DNA from: Dichotomopilus funicola
Lineage: Eukaryota; Ascomycota; Sordariomycetes; Sordariales; Chaetomiaceae
DNA length: 64,000 bases
Assembly (NCBI RefSeq): GCF_033296635.1
Contig: NW_026944023.1
Coordinates: forward strand, 62,001 to 126,000
Reading direction: 5' to 3'
The translations under genes were made by a program, and so were the position numbers. Under the pieces are notes generated by a model. The model searched no databases, was not told where the DNA came from, and saw nothing but the letters and a program-made list of their open reading frames with translations. Below, piece by piece: positions 34,629 through 45,896 of the stretch (its first letter is position 1; every line of letters begins with the position of its first letter).

Positions 34629-36022
34629 GATTGCTCGTTAGGTGGTAGTGGTGATAGTTGAAGTGGTGGGCGGGTTGGCTGTTGGAGAAGGAAGATCGCG
34701 AGTCAAAGAGGGCAAGATTAAATAAGGCCAGTCGGACAAGCCAGATCACATCAATCGGGTTCCAACCTGGGCAACCCAAAAGTAATTATCTGTTTCCACA
34801 AGCTGTCTTCTTATTAGGTTGTCTCAAGTTTCCCCAACTTTCGGTGAAGAGGAGCTCTTGGGTTGCCCCTCTTCAAGACTTAGCCCAAAGCCCGTGTCAG
34901 TCAGGTACTTCGCGTCCAATACATCCATTGGAGCCCCACCCCACGTTGTCGTCTGGGGAAGCTCTGAGAGGGCCAGGCTTGGCCTGCCCCTCACCCCTCC
35001 TCTGTAGGCCCCACCTTCAGGGGTTCAGACCCAAATTCGAGGGGATTGCGTGTTTGCGGGTTACAGCGGGCATCACAGCCCCCAGATCGACAAAGACGCA
35101 ATTGCTTCTGATAAAATGACAGGAACAAGACAACCAACAAAAACAAAGGTCCAGACTCGCCCAAATGGCCATCCCACGCCGTTTATGGAATGGGTAATGA
35201 AAGCCTGGGCTTCCAGTAGGAGCCGGAGAGGACACGTCTCCTTATGAGAAGAAAGGAAGGATCGAAAAAACCTCGGTTCAGTGGCTGTGAAGATGGAAAG
35301 TACGTGTAAACACGACGCCAGCTTCGGCGATAGTGCACACAAATCGAACCTAGAACTCGCCGACATGTTCCGTATATACACCCATACACCCAGGCTTCCC
35401 CTTGCCCAACCCTCCTCGTATTGGAATCTACACAAAACTCGTCAAGACACGTCGCAGCTCAGGGGGTATTCAGATCATCTCCTCGGTCACATCCAACCAT
35501 GCTTGCGCTTCCTCTAACCCAGCCCCTTAAACAGCTAAACCAAGAACGTAAATAAAATAGAAAATAATAAGGTCCCAATGCAGAGCCCATCTCCCGTTCG
35601 AGTGCCCTGTCTGCATCTTTCACCTGAAATCAACAGCCTCGGCCATCGTAGTACTGGGCAGGAAATGCTGAGTTCGCCTCAAGCCAGAGTCTGGCTTTGG
35701 CCGGTTTCGTAATAAGTCATGCTAGCCTAAGTGGCCGAGATGGCATCGCCGAGTACCTGGCCGCGCTGATCGGCCATTTCGAGGGTTCAAGTTGTGAATG
35801 CAGACCATGGCGCGTGGAGATTGGTGGCCATACGGGCAACCTCCAAGCCCTTTGGACCCTTGGTTCCGTTCGCCGAAGTTGAAACGTCATGACTGCACAC
35901 CCCGCAGCGGCCCGCTCGTCCCCGTGCTCCTGCAAACACCCAGCGTCAAGGAACCCGAGCCGAGCCGCTGCGGGCCGGTATAAACCCCAAAACGTCCATG
36001 CAACAAGCACCTAACCGGACTC
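34629..36022. other. Gene-free interval
   Basis: No gene is seen. It holds the upstream region of the phosphomannomutase gene and the 3' flank of the exchanger gene. Confidence 0.55.
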
Positions 36023-39016
36023 TCACCACCACGCAGACACATCCGCCCAAGCCCCCGTCACCTCCATCGCCAGATTAACCACGGTCCCAACCGTCCATAT
36101 CCCAATCAATCCCCATCCAATCCGACGACTCATAACCCACCGATTCGACGGCACCACAATCAACAACACCACCAACGTCAACAGCACCGTCAACGCCGAC
36201 ACCATCAGCGTCCCGCCCACCTGTATCCGATACGGCTTATACTTGAGCGGTCTCCCAGGATGCTGCCGCTGTTTCCTCTGCGCCTTGCTAATCCCCATCC
36301 ACGCGCCGCCAATACCGACACCCAGTAAGATATTGAGCATAGGCCCGCCGAAACAGGCAGCCAGCGCCATGACGGGATAACCTAAGCGGGCAACGGTGAC
36401 GTCGGCGACGAGATCGCCGAGGGAGTTACCGACGGCGAAGACGGTGAGTCCCAAGATGGCTTCGGAGATGTCGAGGATTACGCCGAAGGCTTTGAGCACG
36501 CCTACGACTTCGCCGGCGATGGTGGAGATCCAGGCTACGCTGATGACGAAGCCGAGGAAGCAGAGGAGGAAGTGGTATTGGGGTTTGTGGTGTGGGGAGG
36601 TGGTGAGGAGGAGGGCGGCGAGGAGGCAGAGGGAGACGAGGAGGGAGTAGAGGATCATGTGGAGGACGGTTTGGCGCGGGCTGGACATGTCGGCCGCGGT
36701 GTTGGCCCAGATGATGAAAACGATGAAGAGGGGGCCGGTGAAGAGTTGGACGGCTACGAGCCACCGGTTCCAGCCGGTGGGGGGTTGGGGACCGTCGGAT
36801 GTAGTGTTGGTGGTCGCTGGTCGGTCGGAGACTGGGGTGATAGGTTCGTTGAGTTGTGGGACGGGCAGGCTGAGTTGAGGCGGCTCTTGATCGGCTGGGA
36901 GGCCATCACGGTTGTTATCGGCGACGGAAGACGGGAAAGACGGCGAGCGGCTGAGTAGTGAGCGGCTGTGCGGCGAGTAGGAGCGGGAGCTGATGGAGCG
37001 GGTGCGACGGCGATAGGCTTGCCACTCCGTTTCGGGCTCAATCTCGCCGTCTTCGACCATCACGGCCGGGGCTGTATTACCCGGTTGGCCAGCATCCGGG
37101 GGGTCCGCAACCACAACATCGGAATCGGCCTCGCTGTCGTCGTTCTCCGTCTCGACCACGGGGAGCGTAGCTACAAGCAAGAAGATGCTCGGCACCGAGA
37201 TCAAGCTCACCAGTTTGTCCCACCACGACTTTCCCTTCCAGCCCTGGAGAGTCGGAAAAATGGTGGCGAGTAAGACATGAGGGGCGGGTAATATGCTGTA
37301 CGGCCACCAACTCACAGGTTTCGGGACCTCCGGCCGGTCGTCGAGAAGGGGGAACGATGACCGTCGCACTTCTGTTGGAGCAGGGAACAATGGCCCCGTG
37401 GGGCCCCCGTGCACCGGGGAAAGCGCAGCGGGAGACTCTGACAGGCCTGGAAAGGGTGATAACAACGGAGAAGATGCTCCACTAGAACCACCACTAGGAG
37501 AAGGGATCCGAAGCTGAAGCGATTGCTGCGGGCTCTGTTTTGGTGACGGAGGGTCCCTGCTCGGGGGAACGAGGCCAGGGTCAAGCGGTGGAGCGAGCAT
37601 GCCGTCGATGATACGGCTGGCGGAACTCGTCCGAGTATGGGAAGCCAAGGCCGGATCCGAGTGATTGAGGCCGAGGTCGCCTAGGTTCGGCGGCGGATGA
37701 TCACCGGGCGACGCCGACAAGGCTGGGGGGTCTGGCCTTGGGATGTGCGGTGGCATCGTTTGAGTGCGTGGGCGGCCCCGGTACTCGTCTATGCCGTCAA
37801 CGGGTGGCTCTTGGGAAGTATGTGAGCGGCCAAATAACGGACGCAACCGCATGTTCCTCTCCTTTTGAAGCGACGACAAGACCGATCGGAACTCCAGCAC
37901 CCCCAATAAGCTCGGCCGGATAGGCGTGATGGTGGTATTGCTGCGGCCCCAGCGCGGCCGGTTGACACGCATGCTGCTCGCCATCTCGGCCGCAACGTGT
38001 CGTCCTCTTTCTTCCTCCTCCTCGTCCTCCGTAGGGGACACGCCGTCCACCTCGATACGGGGCCCTCGCTCCAGAATGCTCATATCGGCTGGCTCCGGCG
38101 CACTATTCGAGCGGCCTCCGACGGGAGCACCATCCTCTCCCTCGTCCGGCTCGTCTCGATACGGCTCAATCTCTTCGCTCCCTTGCCCGGAAGCGTGGTA
38201 GAGATGGGCGCGGGCGGCCACATCCCTCAACCGTTGGCGTCTCCTCCGCACCGCGAACCAGTGCCACCCAACCACCACGATCACGTAGAACACGTAGAAG
38301 GCGATCATGGCGAAACACTCCCACAGGTGCAGCTCGCCATCCGCTAGGAACACCATGGTGAAGCTGATGGCGATGATGAAGAAGACAATATCTCGGACAA
38401 ACGTCCGCTTGCTGACCTTGAACTCGCGCACCAGCGCCATGGACCCAGCCACGACAGCGGTAATGAACCCCGCAGCACCGATCAGCTCGCCGACGGCCAT
38501 GCTCCCGCTGTTGGAGCCCATGGCCGCAAAGGTGCTGAACACATCGGGCGAGCCGTTGCCGAACGCCAGGAACGTCACACCCGCCAAGCTCTCGCTCAGG
38601 CCCAGCACGCTCGCGATCGTGCTGAGGTTGACGCTGAAGAAGTCGCTGGCTGCGATCCCGATCGTGGTGAACAGCAGCCCGAGCCAGAGGGCCATGATGG
38701 TGAAAGCGACGGGCTTGGCCGAGGCCAGGGTGCAGTAGTAGAACGACAGGTAGTGGATCAGCCCGGCCTCGTCGTCCTCGCAGTTCGCCAGCACGAAGGC
38801 ACATTGGTCTGCGGCCTGGTGCACATCGCGACAGTCGGCGTCGGCGGCGTGCAGCAGGGCCGCAGCCCTCTTCGGCTGAGCATGGTTCTGGGCGGAACTG
38901 AGGCCCGGCGCTACGGACTGGAGCAGGGCTAAAGCAGCTATCGTCGCGATCAGGAGAGCCGCGCCGACCACCGGCCGAGCGCCGTATCGTTTGCGCATTG
39001 GGCGGAAATGCGACAT
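36023..39016 (-). CDS. Sodium/calcium exchanger family membrane protein
   Basis: A 997-aa single-exon membrane protein of the CaCA superfamily, resembling yeast Ydl206w and the K+-dependent or cation/Ca2+ exchangers. An N-terminal hydrophobic segment (VVGAALLIATIAALALLQSV) is followed by a Cys-containing luminal stretch. The first exchanger domain carries the alpha-1 repeat FLAFGNGSPDVFSTFAAMGS. A hydrophilic loop of about 450 residues follows, with acidic, Ser/Pro-rich and Arg-rich parts. The second exchanger domain carries the alpha-2 repeat GNSLGDLVADVTVARLGYP and GGPMLNILLG. Both alpha repeats keep the acidic residues needed for cation transport. The reading frame extends 37 codons upstream but without ATG until 39016, so that ATG is chosen. 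Location is probably vacuolar or another endomembrane (inference); the ion pair is not determinable. Confidence 0.92.
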   Translation of the reverse strand: MSHFRPMRKRYGARPVVGAALLIATIAALALLQSVAPGLSSAQNHAQPKRAAALLHAADADCRDVHQAADQCAFVLANCEDDEAGLIHYLSFYYCTLASAKPVAFTIMALWLGLLFTTIGIAASDFFSVNLSTIASVLGLSESLAGVTFLAFGNGSPDVFSTFAAMGSNSGSMAVGELIGAAGFITAVVAGSMALVREFKVSKRTFVRDIVFFIIAISFTMVFLADGELHLWECFAMIAFYVFYVIVVVGWHWFAVRRRRQRLRDVAARAHLYHASGQGSEEIEPYRDEPDEGEDGAPVGGRSNSAPEPADMSILERGPRIEVDGVSPTEDEEEEERGRHVAAEMASSMRVNRPRWGRSNTTITPIRPSLLGVLEFRSVLSSLQKERNMRLRPLFGRSHTSQEPPVDGIDEYRGRPRTQTMPPHIPRPDPPALSASPGDHPPPNLGDLGLNHSDPALASHTRTSSASRIIDGMLAPPLDPGLVPPSRDPPSPKQSPQQSLQLRIPSPSGGSSGASSPLLSPFPGLSESPAALSPVHGGPTGPLFPAPTEVRRSSFPLLDDRPEVPKPVSWWPYSILPAPHVLLATIFPTLQGWKGKSWWDKLVSLISVPSIFLLVATLPVVETENDDSEADSDVVVADPPDAGQPGNTAPAVMVEDGEIEPETEWQAYRRRTRSISSRSYSPHSRSLLSRSPSFPSSVADNNRDGLPADQEPPQLSLPVPQLNEPITPVSDRPATTNTTSDGPQPPTGWNRWLVAVQLFTGPLFIVFIIWANTAADMSSPRQTVLHMILYSLLVSLCLLAALLLTTSPHHKPQYHFLLCFLGFVISVAWISTIAGEVVGVLKAFGVILDISEAILGLTVFAVGNSLGDLVADVTVARLGYPVMALAACFGGPMLNILLGVGIGGAWMGISKAQRKQRQHPGRPLKYKPYRIQVGGTLMVSALTVLLTLVVLLIVVPSNRWVMSRRIGWGLIGIWTVGTVVNLAMEVTGAWADVSAWW

Positions 39017-39127
39017 GATGTCTTCACCGCAGCATGGCGGAAGGTTGCTGAGCAGTATGTAAGGGAGGGCGAGTGCGCGGGAGTGATTGCGCAGCGGCTC
39101 GATACGTGGTGCAGGGTGACGCGGCAA

Positions 39128-40240
39128 ACGAGCGAATACAGTACGTTTGTAACTGTTTAAATGATAGACATGTGTGTGAGTGTGTGTGTGCTGTAAACTA
39201 AGTTGTTGAACGTCAATTAATCAAATCGAGTCTTCGTCGTAGTCGTCATCATCGTTATCGACATTATCGCCGCCGTGGTAGTCCTCGTCGTCTTCAGCAA
39301 TGTTGTTACTTGTTGTAGTTAAAAAAAAGTCCACGACACCGCGATTTGGCTAGCTATGAGATCATGGCCAACGCCGCAGCGTGCCCAACGGTGTGTGTAA
39401 CGTGGGCGACTCAGGCGAGTCTCGGCGCCGAAACAAAGCGCACTATTTGTTGCCAGTGGACGAATTCGCACACCATCGGGCCATCATCCCATCGCATTTG
39501 CATTGTGCTGGGAGGGGCCGCCACCAACCCCGGTCCCTGGGAGCAACGATTGGGCTGCCGATCCGGGCTTGTGCTCATGCTTCAGAGCGACGCTGAAACC
39601 TGCTTCACCAACCCAATGACATGGACAATAACGAGCTGCGAAACAGAAGTCCCATCGATTGGGGAACTGGCTGCTTCATATTGGGAGTTAAAGCATCGAA
39701 TTTGTCTTGCATTTGCGGTCCCGTACATGATCGGAAAGGTGCATGATCGAGGCGGTCCGGGATAACACTTGAAAGGAATAAATCATCTGTGACTACGGAG
39801 TAGTTATGTATCCTCCGTACAATGGAGCCCGCAGCGAGACCTGTCTTGCGGGTTTGGCTCAAGTTGGCATCTCAGAGTTGACGGACGGCTATGTCTATAA
39901 AACTAGCGTTCTGCTCAGATTTCAGATCACCCCGCTTGTAGCCTGGGAAAGGGTTGAGAAGGAAATGAGGAATCCGGCTGCTTTGGAAGTGAATATGTCG
40001 GGCCGTCAAAACTCTATCAGTGCCTGTGTTGAGTCAGCGACGGAGTGCAGCAGGGCAGAGACGACAGCGGGGCATCAACTGCACGTGCTTTTGCCCACCC
40101 CGCTAGCCAATCGCAGGCCGTCCCCGGCTCAACCACCAAAGTAAACAAACAGTTTGGGGTCTTCAAATCCACTTTCATCGACAAACGGATCCCCAGTGCA
40201 TCATCGAGTCGTAGCAACACCGCCATCGCACGACGACAAG
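39128..40240. other. Gene-free interval
   Basis: This lies between the divergent exchanger and condensin genes. It contains a short (TG)n tract near 39170-39190 and a minus-strand Asp/Glu-coding tract at 39221-39306. No gene is seen. Confidence 0.5.
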
Positions 40241-43200
40241 ATGCCTCGAGTCGCCCAAGGGCCCCGGAGGAGCATGAGCAGAGTTCCCTCTGGCTCTATT
40301 CTCGCGTCACCATTTAAATCGCCTGTCAAGTAGGTCGCGCTCCGCTTTCTCCGCCAGTCGAGTTTCGAGTTTCCCCGCAGGTGAAAAAACGGCGGGACGA
40401 GGAAAAAAAGGGGGAACAAGAAACAAAGGGCCGACCCGCGCTTGAACAAAGACCCAGCCGCGGTCTAAAATATGCAGCGCTACAAATACAGGGACATTCC
40501 CGATTGACTGTGAATGTTGCAGAATCCCACTCAACGACGATGCCCACGAGAAAGCGCAACGATCCCACGGCCGCAAAGCCGCCCACGAAGCCCAAATCAA
40601 CCAACTCCGGGCCGCCGCGACCAGCACACCCCGCAAATCAAGCAGCTCATTCAACAACCTCCAAGATGCCGAACCCCCCTCGTCCAGCCCGCGCACGCCC
40701 GCGCGCCGCCGAAAAAGCGGCAACCACACGATTATCCTCGACGACGAAGAGCAGCTGGTCGTTGGCGGGAAGGCCGTGACGCCTATGAAGCGTGTGCCCA
40801 TCCTCGCCAACTTTGAGGAGTGGATGAAGATGGCGACCGACAACAAGATCAATGCGGCCAACTCGTGGAATTTTGCGCTTATCGACTACTTCCACGACAT
40901 GTCGCTGCTCAAGGAGGGCGACGGCGTCAACTTTCAAAAGGCCAGCTGCACTCTTGATGGGTGTGTCAAGATCTACACGAGCCGTGTCGACAGTGTGGCT
41001 ACTGAGACCGGGAAGCTGCTGAGCGGTTTGGCCGATAGCCGTGATAACAAGCGGAAAGGTCGCGATGGTGATGAGGGAGAAGAAGAGGAAGAAGAGGACG
41101 AAGTGGACGAGGACGGCAATGTTAGGAAGAAGCCGAAGAAGAAGGTGCGCTAAAAACAACAGCAACATTCAACCCGACTTTGTCTATTCACAGGTCATCT
41201 ACTTGTCGTGATAGAACTAACACGATACCAGACCCAAAGATCCTCCGAAGCAACACTAGCGCCATCCTTTGCGTCGCTGCAACTCAAGAAACTCGAACTG
41301 GAGTTCGCCGTCGACCCGTTGTTCAAAAAGGCGTCTGCCGACTTTGACGAGGGAGGCGCAAAGGGACTTCTCCTGAACCACCTCATGATCGACTCGCAGG
41401 GCAGGATCGTGTTCGACAGCAGTGACGACGCCGAGGATGCCGCTGAGGGAGGCTCCAAGTCCCGCAAGCGAGGCGACGATGAGGAGGATTTAGACGTTGA
41501 GGATGCTGAGGGTGACCTATCCATGGCCGACCGGGAGCCGACTCCCACCCCGCCCGAGTTGGAAGAGGAAGACGTTGAGATTGACGTTGCTGGGCTCGGC
41601 GCGCGGTTCTTCCCCGATATGGGCATTTTGGACAGCATGGATGTTTGCCCGTCACTAAAAACGTTCGATCTCGGCGACCCCTCTGGTTCTTTGGACATAC
41701 CATTCCTAAAGACCCCCGACGACTACCAAGACAAGGAGCGGACACCCGGGCCCGGTGGAATAGGTGACAAATCGGGCATGTTCATTGACGAGGAAAATCC
41801 ACTTGGTTTCGACGACGAAGACGGTCTTGGGACCTTTGACATGGGCGCAGATGTGGACTTTGGCGAGGGCGGAGAGGCGTGGGCGAAGGAAGCCGCGCTC
41901 GAGCCCCAAATGATGCGCGTTTACGACGCCGGTATGCGAGACGGTGCCGGGGCAGATGGCGAGGAGGACGGAGCCAACCTATCTGGGAACGGCGACTTTG
42001 CCATCTCCATGACGCACGCCCAAAAGGCTGACCGGATGCACGAGGACATCCTCAGCTACTTCGACCAAGCCCTACAAAAGAACTGGAGCAGCGCAGAGCA
42101 CTGGAGGATACGAAAGATCAAGGACGTCAACAAGCCCACGGAGCCTACGAGGCAGCGCAAGGAGAAGCAGCCCTTCGAGATCGACTTTGCCAGCCCCCTC
42201 GACCCGACCGTGGCGGACTTGATTTACACCCAAGCCTCCTCCAACACGGCCATTTCCTTGCCCAAAAAGGACTGGAAGTCCAAGTCGCGTAACCTTCTTC
42301 CGGACGACAAGCATTTCAGCTCCAAGCAACTTCTCACTCTTTTCCTCAAGCCTAAGGCACGTATGGGCCGACGGCGCGTTCTGGGTAGCGGCAGCCGCAT
42401 CGGCAACATCGACTCCCAGCGCCAACAAAACGACATCCCCGAGGGCGAGATGGACGAAGCGTTCTGGGCGTCGCAAAAGGCGCCGCTCCAATCCACCGAG
42501 AACGGCCCGGGCGTCGACGACGACGGGATGCCCCAGGGTGATTACGACGCCAACTTCTTCCTCGACGACGGCCTACCGTTTGCGGGTGGAGGTGGACTGG
42601 GTGACGACGATGACGACGACATGGACGAGTTTGCCGACGCGCGAGATCACTTTTCGCCCGAAGCAGGCGGGCCGGGCGGGCCTCTGGGCGGTCCCGGTGG
42701 TGCTGGCATGATGACCGATGTCGGCATGACGGGCGCGTTCGGGGGGTTGACGGTGACGAACCCGGCTGATCTGGCGTTTGGTACCATGCTGGTGACACAA
42801 AACCGGAGGGTGCGGCCTGAGTATGTGCAGTATGCTCGCGTGGCGAAGAAGGTAGACGTGAGGAGGTTAAAGGAGAATATCTGGAAGGGAATGGGATTGG
42901 AGCTACTGGAGGTATGTGGCCATTCTTTTTCTTATTATGTCTCTTCTCCCTTTAGTCTGCCCCTCTCTTATCCCCGTCCCATCATCTGATCGACCGTTCA
43001 TCTTCTTCCTAAAACTAACAAGACTGCACAGAACCAAACCAACCCCGCCAACACAACAGCCATCAACGAAACCAGTCGGCTGATGACCCCAACCTCCCCC
43101 GAGAAACCCCTCACGACGACGGGAGCCGACGGCAGCGGCAAGGGAGACTCGGCCGATCCCACGTTGAAATTCACGTCCGTCGTCAACGACCTGCAGCGGG

Positions 43201-43361
43201 TCTACCCGAAGCAGGCTATGGACGACATCTCGACCAGTTTCTGCTTTATCTGTCTGCTGCATTTGGCCAATGAGAAGGGGCTCGTGATTTCTAAGACGGA
43301 AGGGTTGGAGGAATTGCTGATCCAGAAAGATTGGGACGCGGAACCGGTCGAGGGGGAGTAG
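40241..43361 (+). CDS. brn1: Condensin complex subunit 2, kleisin Brn1/CAP-H
   Basis: This is the kleisin that bridges the SMC2/SMC4 heads in condensin for mitotic chromosome compaction. Exons 40241-40329, 40523-41144, 41232-42911 and 43032-43361 (introns 193, 87 and 120 nt) give 906 aa. The first exon is easily missed: it encodes MPRVAQGPRRSMS and ends in SPVK, joining to IPLNDDAHEKAQR, the typical barren N-terminus. Next come FEEWMKMATDNKINAANSWNF and FALIDYFHDM. After a Lys/Glu-rich linker the signature RSSEATLAPSFASLQLKKLE spans the second splice site. A long acidic middle follows. The C-terminal winged-helix region has YARVAKKVDVRRLKENIW and ISTSFCFICLLHLANEKGL. The third exon's donor is GTATGT; the second exon's donor, GTGCGC, is weaker. 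Confidence 0.95.
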
Positions 43362-44061
43362 AGTAGAATGTTGTGTTGTTTTCCGTCTTTATTTGTTCCG
43401 CTCTTTTTTTTGTTATACACACACAGTGGGGGTGTTGTTGGGTTTTTCTGCGGTGTCAGGGGTAGTAGGTTGGAAGGGATATGACTAGGTATGACTGGTT
43501 GGTTGTGACCCGTTTGAGTATACTATGAATGAATTGACGATGGTGTTCTTTCCCTGTTAGATTCGTTATCGTGCTCTCCATGTTATCTCTCTGATTTGCG
43601 TCCTGGCCCTGGTGTGATAGGTTAGACGGTTGGATAAGCTAGTTGTTGGTGAGTGTTGTTGTCTGGGGTCTTCTGGTTTGTTGAACTAGATGGTGGATCA
43701 ACTGGTAACAATGCTTGCTGTCTGCTTCTAAATGTTTTGCAGTTTCAGGCGAGGGTCACACGTGGGAATTATGTGACGCCGACGTCCCACATGCGCAGTT
43801 CTCGAGTTTGGGCTCCGCTCCCGTGGGTATATATATCTATATCTCTGGGTGCATTTCGCTCTATTTCTGTTTACTCTTCCTCTTTTCCTCAGCTGTGTCA
43901 GTATACACTTCTCTGGGAATTACTCCTCCGTCTATTTCTTCTATACGCGACGAACGGATCGCCGGGGCGCCTGGTGTTTTACCTACTTCGGCAAAACACC
44001 GCCGCTGCTGCGCTCATCTTCATGACCGTTACTGTTACCAGTCTTCCTCCCATCCCCATCC
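43362..44061. other. Interval between convergent genes
   Basis: This is the 3' flank of brn1 and of the small coiled-coil gene. No further gene is seen. Confidence 0.5.
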
Positions 44062-45896
44062 TCATTTATTCTCCCCGTCAACTTCCTTCTCTCCGTGCTT
44101 CTTCCCATCCTTCTCATCCCCCTTCCCCTCCTTTTCGTCCAACCCATCCAACTCCTCAGGCGAAATCCCAAACGACGCCAAGATCTGGTCCAGCTTGCTT
44201 TCAAGACTAGTCAGGTTCGCCTCAAGCGTGTTGGCCGTTTGTTCACCCCTGTTTGTTGTTACGACGGCGTCGGAAGGTTAGTAAACTGGCCTCCTTTGAG
44301 GTGTTGAGAGGATAACTTGGGATTGGAGCTGTTCATGGGTAAACTCGAAAAAGGAAGGCGGTAAAGATGCAGGTATGGTAATAGCCATGTGGGTACGTGA
44401 AGCAGAAGACAGGACGGCAGATGAGAGGCGGTGTGGTGGATGGCGTGTGACATTAGAGGGTGTGGTGTGTGATTGTTGTTGTTGTTGCAGCTGTGGTTGT
44501 GGTTGAGGTTATTGCTCCCCACTCCTCCCGGCGTCATCATCGTCATAATGCACAAGCGGACGGGATGTGCATCCTCCGACCTTTGGGGCATTTCCGTGAA
44601 GGGAAAGCGGGCAGTGGATTCGGGGTGAGTGAGGGGTGTGAGGGGTGAGGGGGAAGGGGGAGTGTAAATGAGGGGTGCACTTGACGACGCTTGTCGTTGT
44701 TTACCGCCGCGACTCTGCAACTCTGTGGCTTTCGTTGTCTTGGCTTTTCTATCCTCTTCCAAAGACCCCCGTCCGGAGTTGACGCCGGAAGGAAGGAATT
44801 CGCTAGACGAGTGGGGAACATATGCTGCGGGCAGCGCAGATTCGCAGGTGAAAATCAAGGAAAACCCCAAACGAAAAATCGAACGAGAAAAACAAGGCCG
44901 AAGCACAGCATGGGGCGCCGGTTACTGACTAGCGCCCTCTTCTCTGGTCGTTCCCACTCCTGCCCGACTGATGCCCCGTGCTCGTCGAATGGGTCAAATG
45001 AATCAATCAGTTGGCAGTGGGCCATGCTATGCACGGTGAGGTACATCGTAGGAACGAGAGGGAGGAGGCGTGATCCGAGGAGGATCGTCTCCTTTTTCGT
45101 TGTGAAGCAAGCAAGCGGGCAACCAACGTCGTGTCAGCGAAGAGGACCCTGGCGATCCACCCGACGTCGTGGGTTGCGTTTTAGGAGGGGATCTGTCCCT
45201 CACTCCTTCTTTTCAGGGTCCTCCGTCCTTGCTGGCCGCTGCTGGGTGCTGCAGCCCCTGCAGGACAGAGCGAAGTGCGTGTCGAACCGGAACCAGCCCT
45301 TTCCAAGGTGAGGACCCTGAGGGGGTTGGTTGACCGCCAGCCGCAGCCGCAGCCGCAACCGCAACCGCAGCCTTGGCCACGCCCCGCTTCGACCTACTTC
45401 CAAGGCAAGAACGAAGCCACTGTGGTTCGAAAAGGGGAGGAACGTCCCTCAGATCTGGGAGACCGGAACGGAGATGTCGAAATCTTGTACCCAGTGCCGC
45501 ACTCGCGGTTTAGAGACTCAAACAATGCACAAAACAAATAGAAAGATGTGCCTGCACTCTGTTGTGTAGCAGGACGTACCTTGCAAGGTCTCGAAGGGCC
45601 TAGACCGTCAGTCCCGGGACAAGGGGACTGGGAATTAGCAACCTGGCCAGAAAAAGAAACAGACTGGGGAACGAAGGCGACAGGGCTGAAGAACAAAAGA
45701 ACAAAACAAGCCTGCAACGGGGTGGACACTGAACACGGATAGTCGTCGAGTCTGGGCTTACCTGGGCGAGATTGTCGCCGACCGACGACGAGGTGGTTTG
45801 CTCCGGTGATTCCCGAGCTGAGACTTGGTCGTTGCTGTCGCGGGAAGCGTTACCGTCATCGCCTCGACGGACGTTAGGTGTGGCACTTGGCGCCAT
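44062..45896 (-). CDS. Small coiled-coil protein with a 20-nt microexon
   Basis: I assemble three exons: 45762-45896 (135 nt), 45580-45599 (20 nt) and 44062-44248 (187 nt), giving 113 aa. Exon 1 starts MAPSATPNVRRG and ends GDNLAQ before donor GTAAGC. The microexon adds ALRDLA plus two bases before donor GTACGT. The last exon starts after a TACTAAC branch site and ACAG, and continues GEQTANTLEANLTSLESKLD, then QILASFGISPEELDGLD and a Lys/Glu/Gly-rich tail. Joining exon 1 directly to exon 3 is out of phase; only the 20-nt exon restores the frame, and the joined segment reads as a continuous heptad-like coiled coil. The introns are 162 and 1331 nt, the second being very long for a fungus. I do not recognise the family. 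An alternative 48-nt version of the middle exon starting at 45627 would give a different phase and fails. Confidence 0.55.
44249..45579 (-). other. Long intron of the small coiled-coil gene
   Basis: The proposed 1331-nt intron has donor GTACGT at 45579 and acceptor ACAG at 44249. It contains a (CCGCAG/CCGCAA)n hexamer array at about 45336-45371 and pyrimidine-rich stretches on the minus strand. Open frames inside it have no motifs. It could alternatively hold a promoter for a shorter transcript; an ATG near 44390 on the minus strand is followed by a short open frame. Confidence 0.4.
45336..45371. repeat. (CAGCCG)n hexanucleotide array
   Basis: About six copies of CAGCCG/CAACCG were read directly. 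It lies inside the long intron. Confidence 0.85.

Noticed and set aside
35720..35800. Sequence with GTGGCCGAG and GGTTCAAG resembling a class II tRNA
   Set aside because: The T-stem and acceptor do not pair.
44259..44906. Minus-strand 215-codon frame
   Set aside because: Asn/His/Pro-rich low complexity over the proposed intron of the small coiled-coil gene; it overlaps other frames and has no motif.
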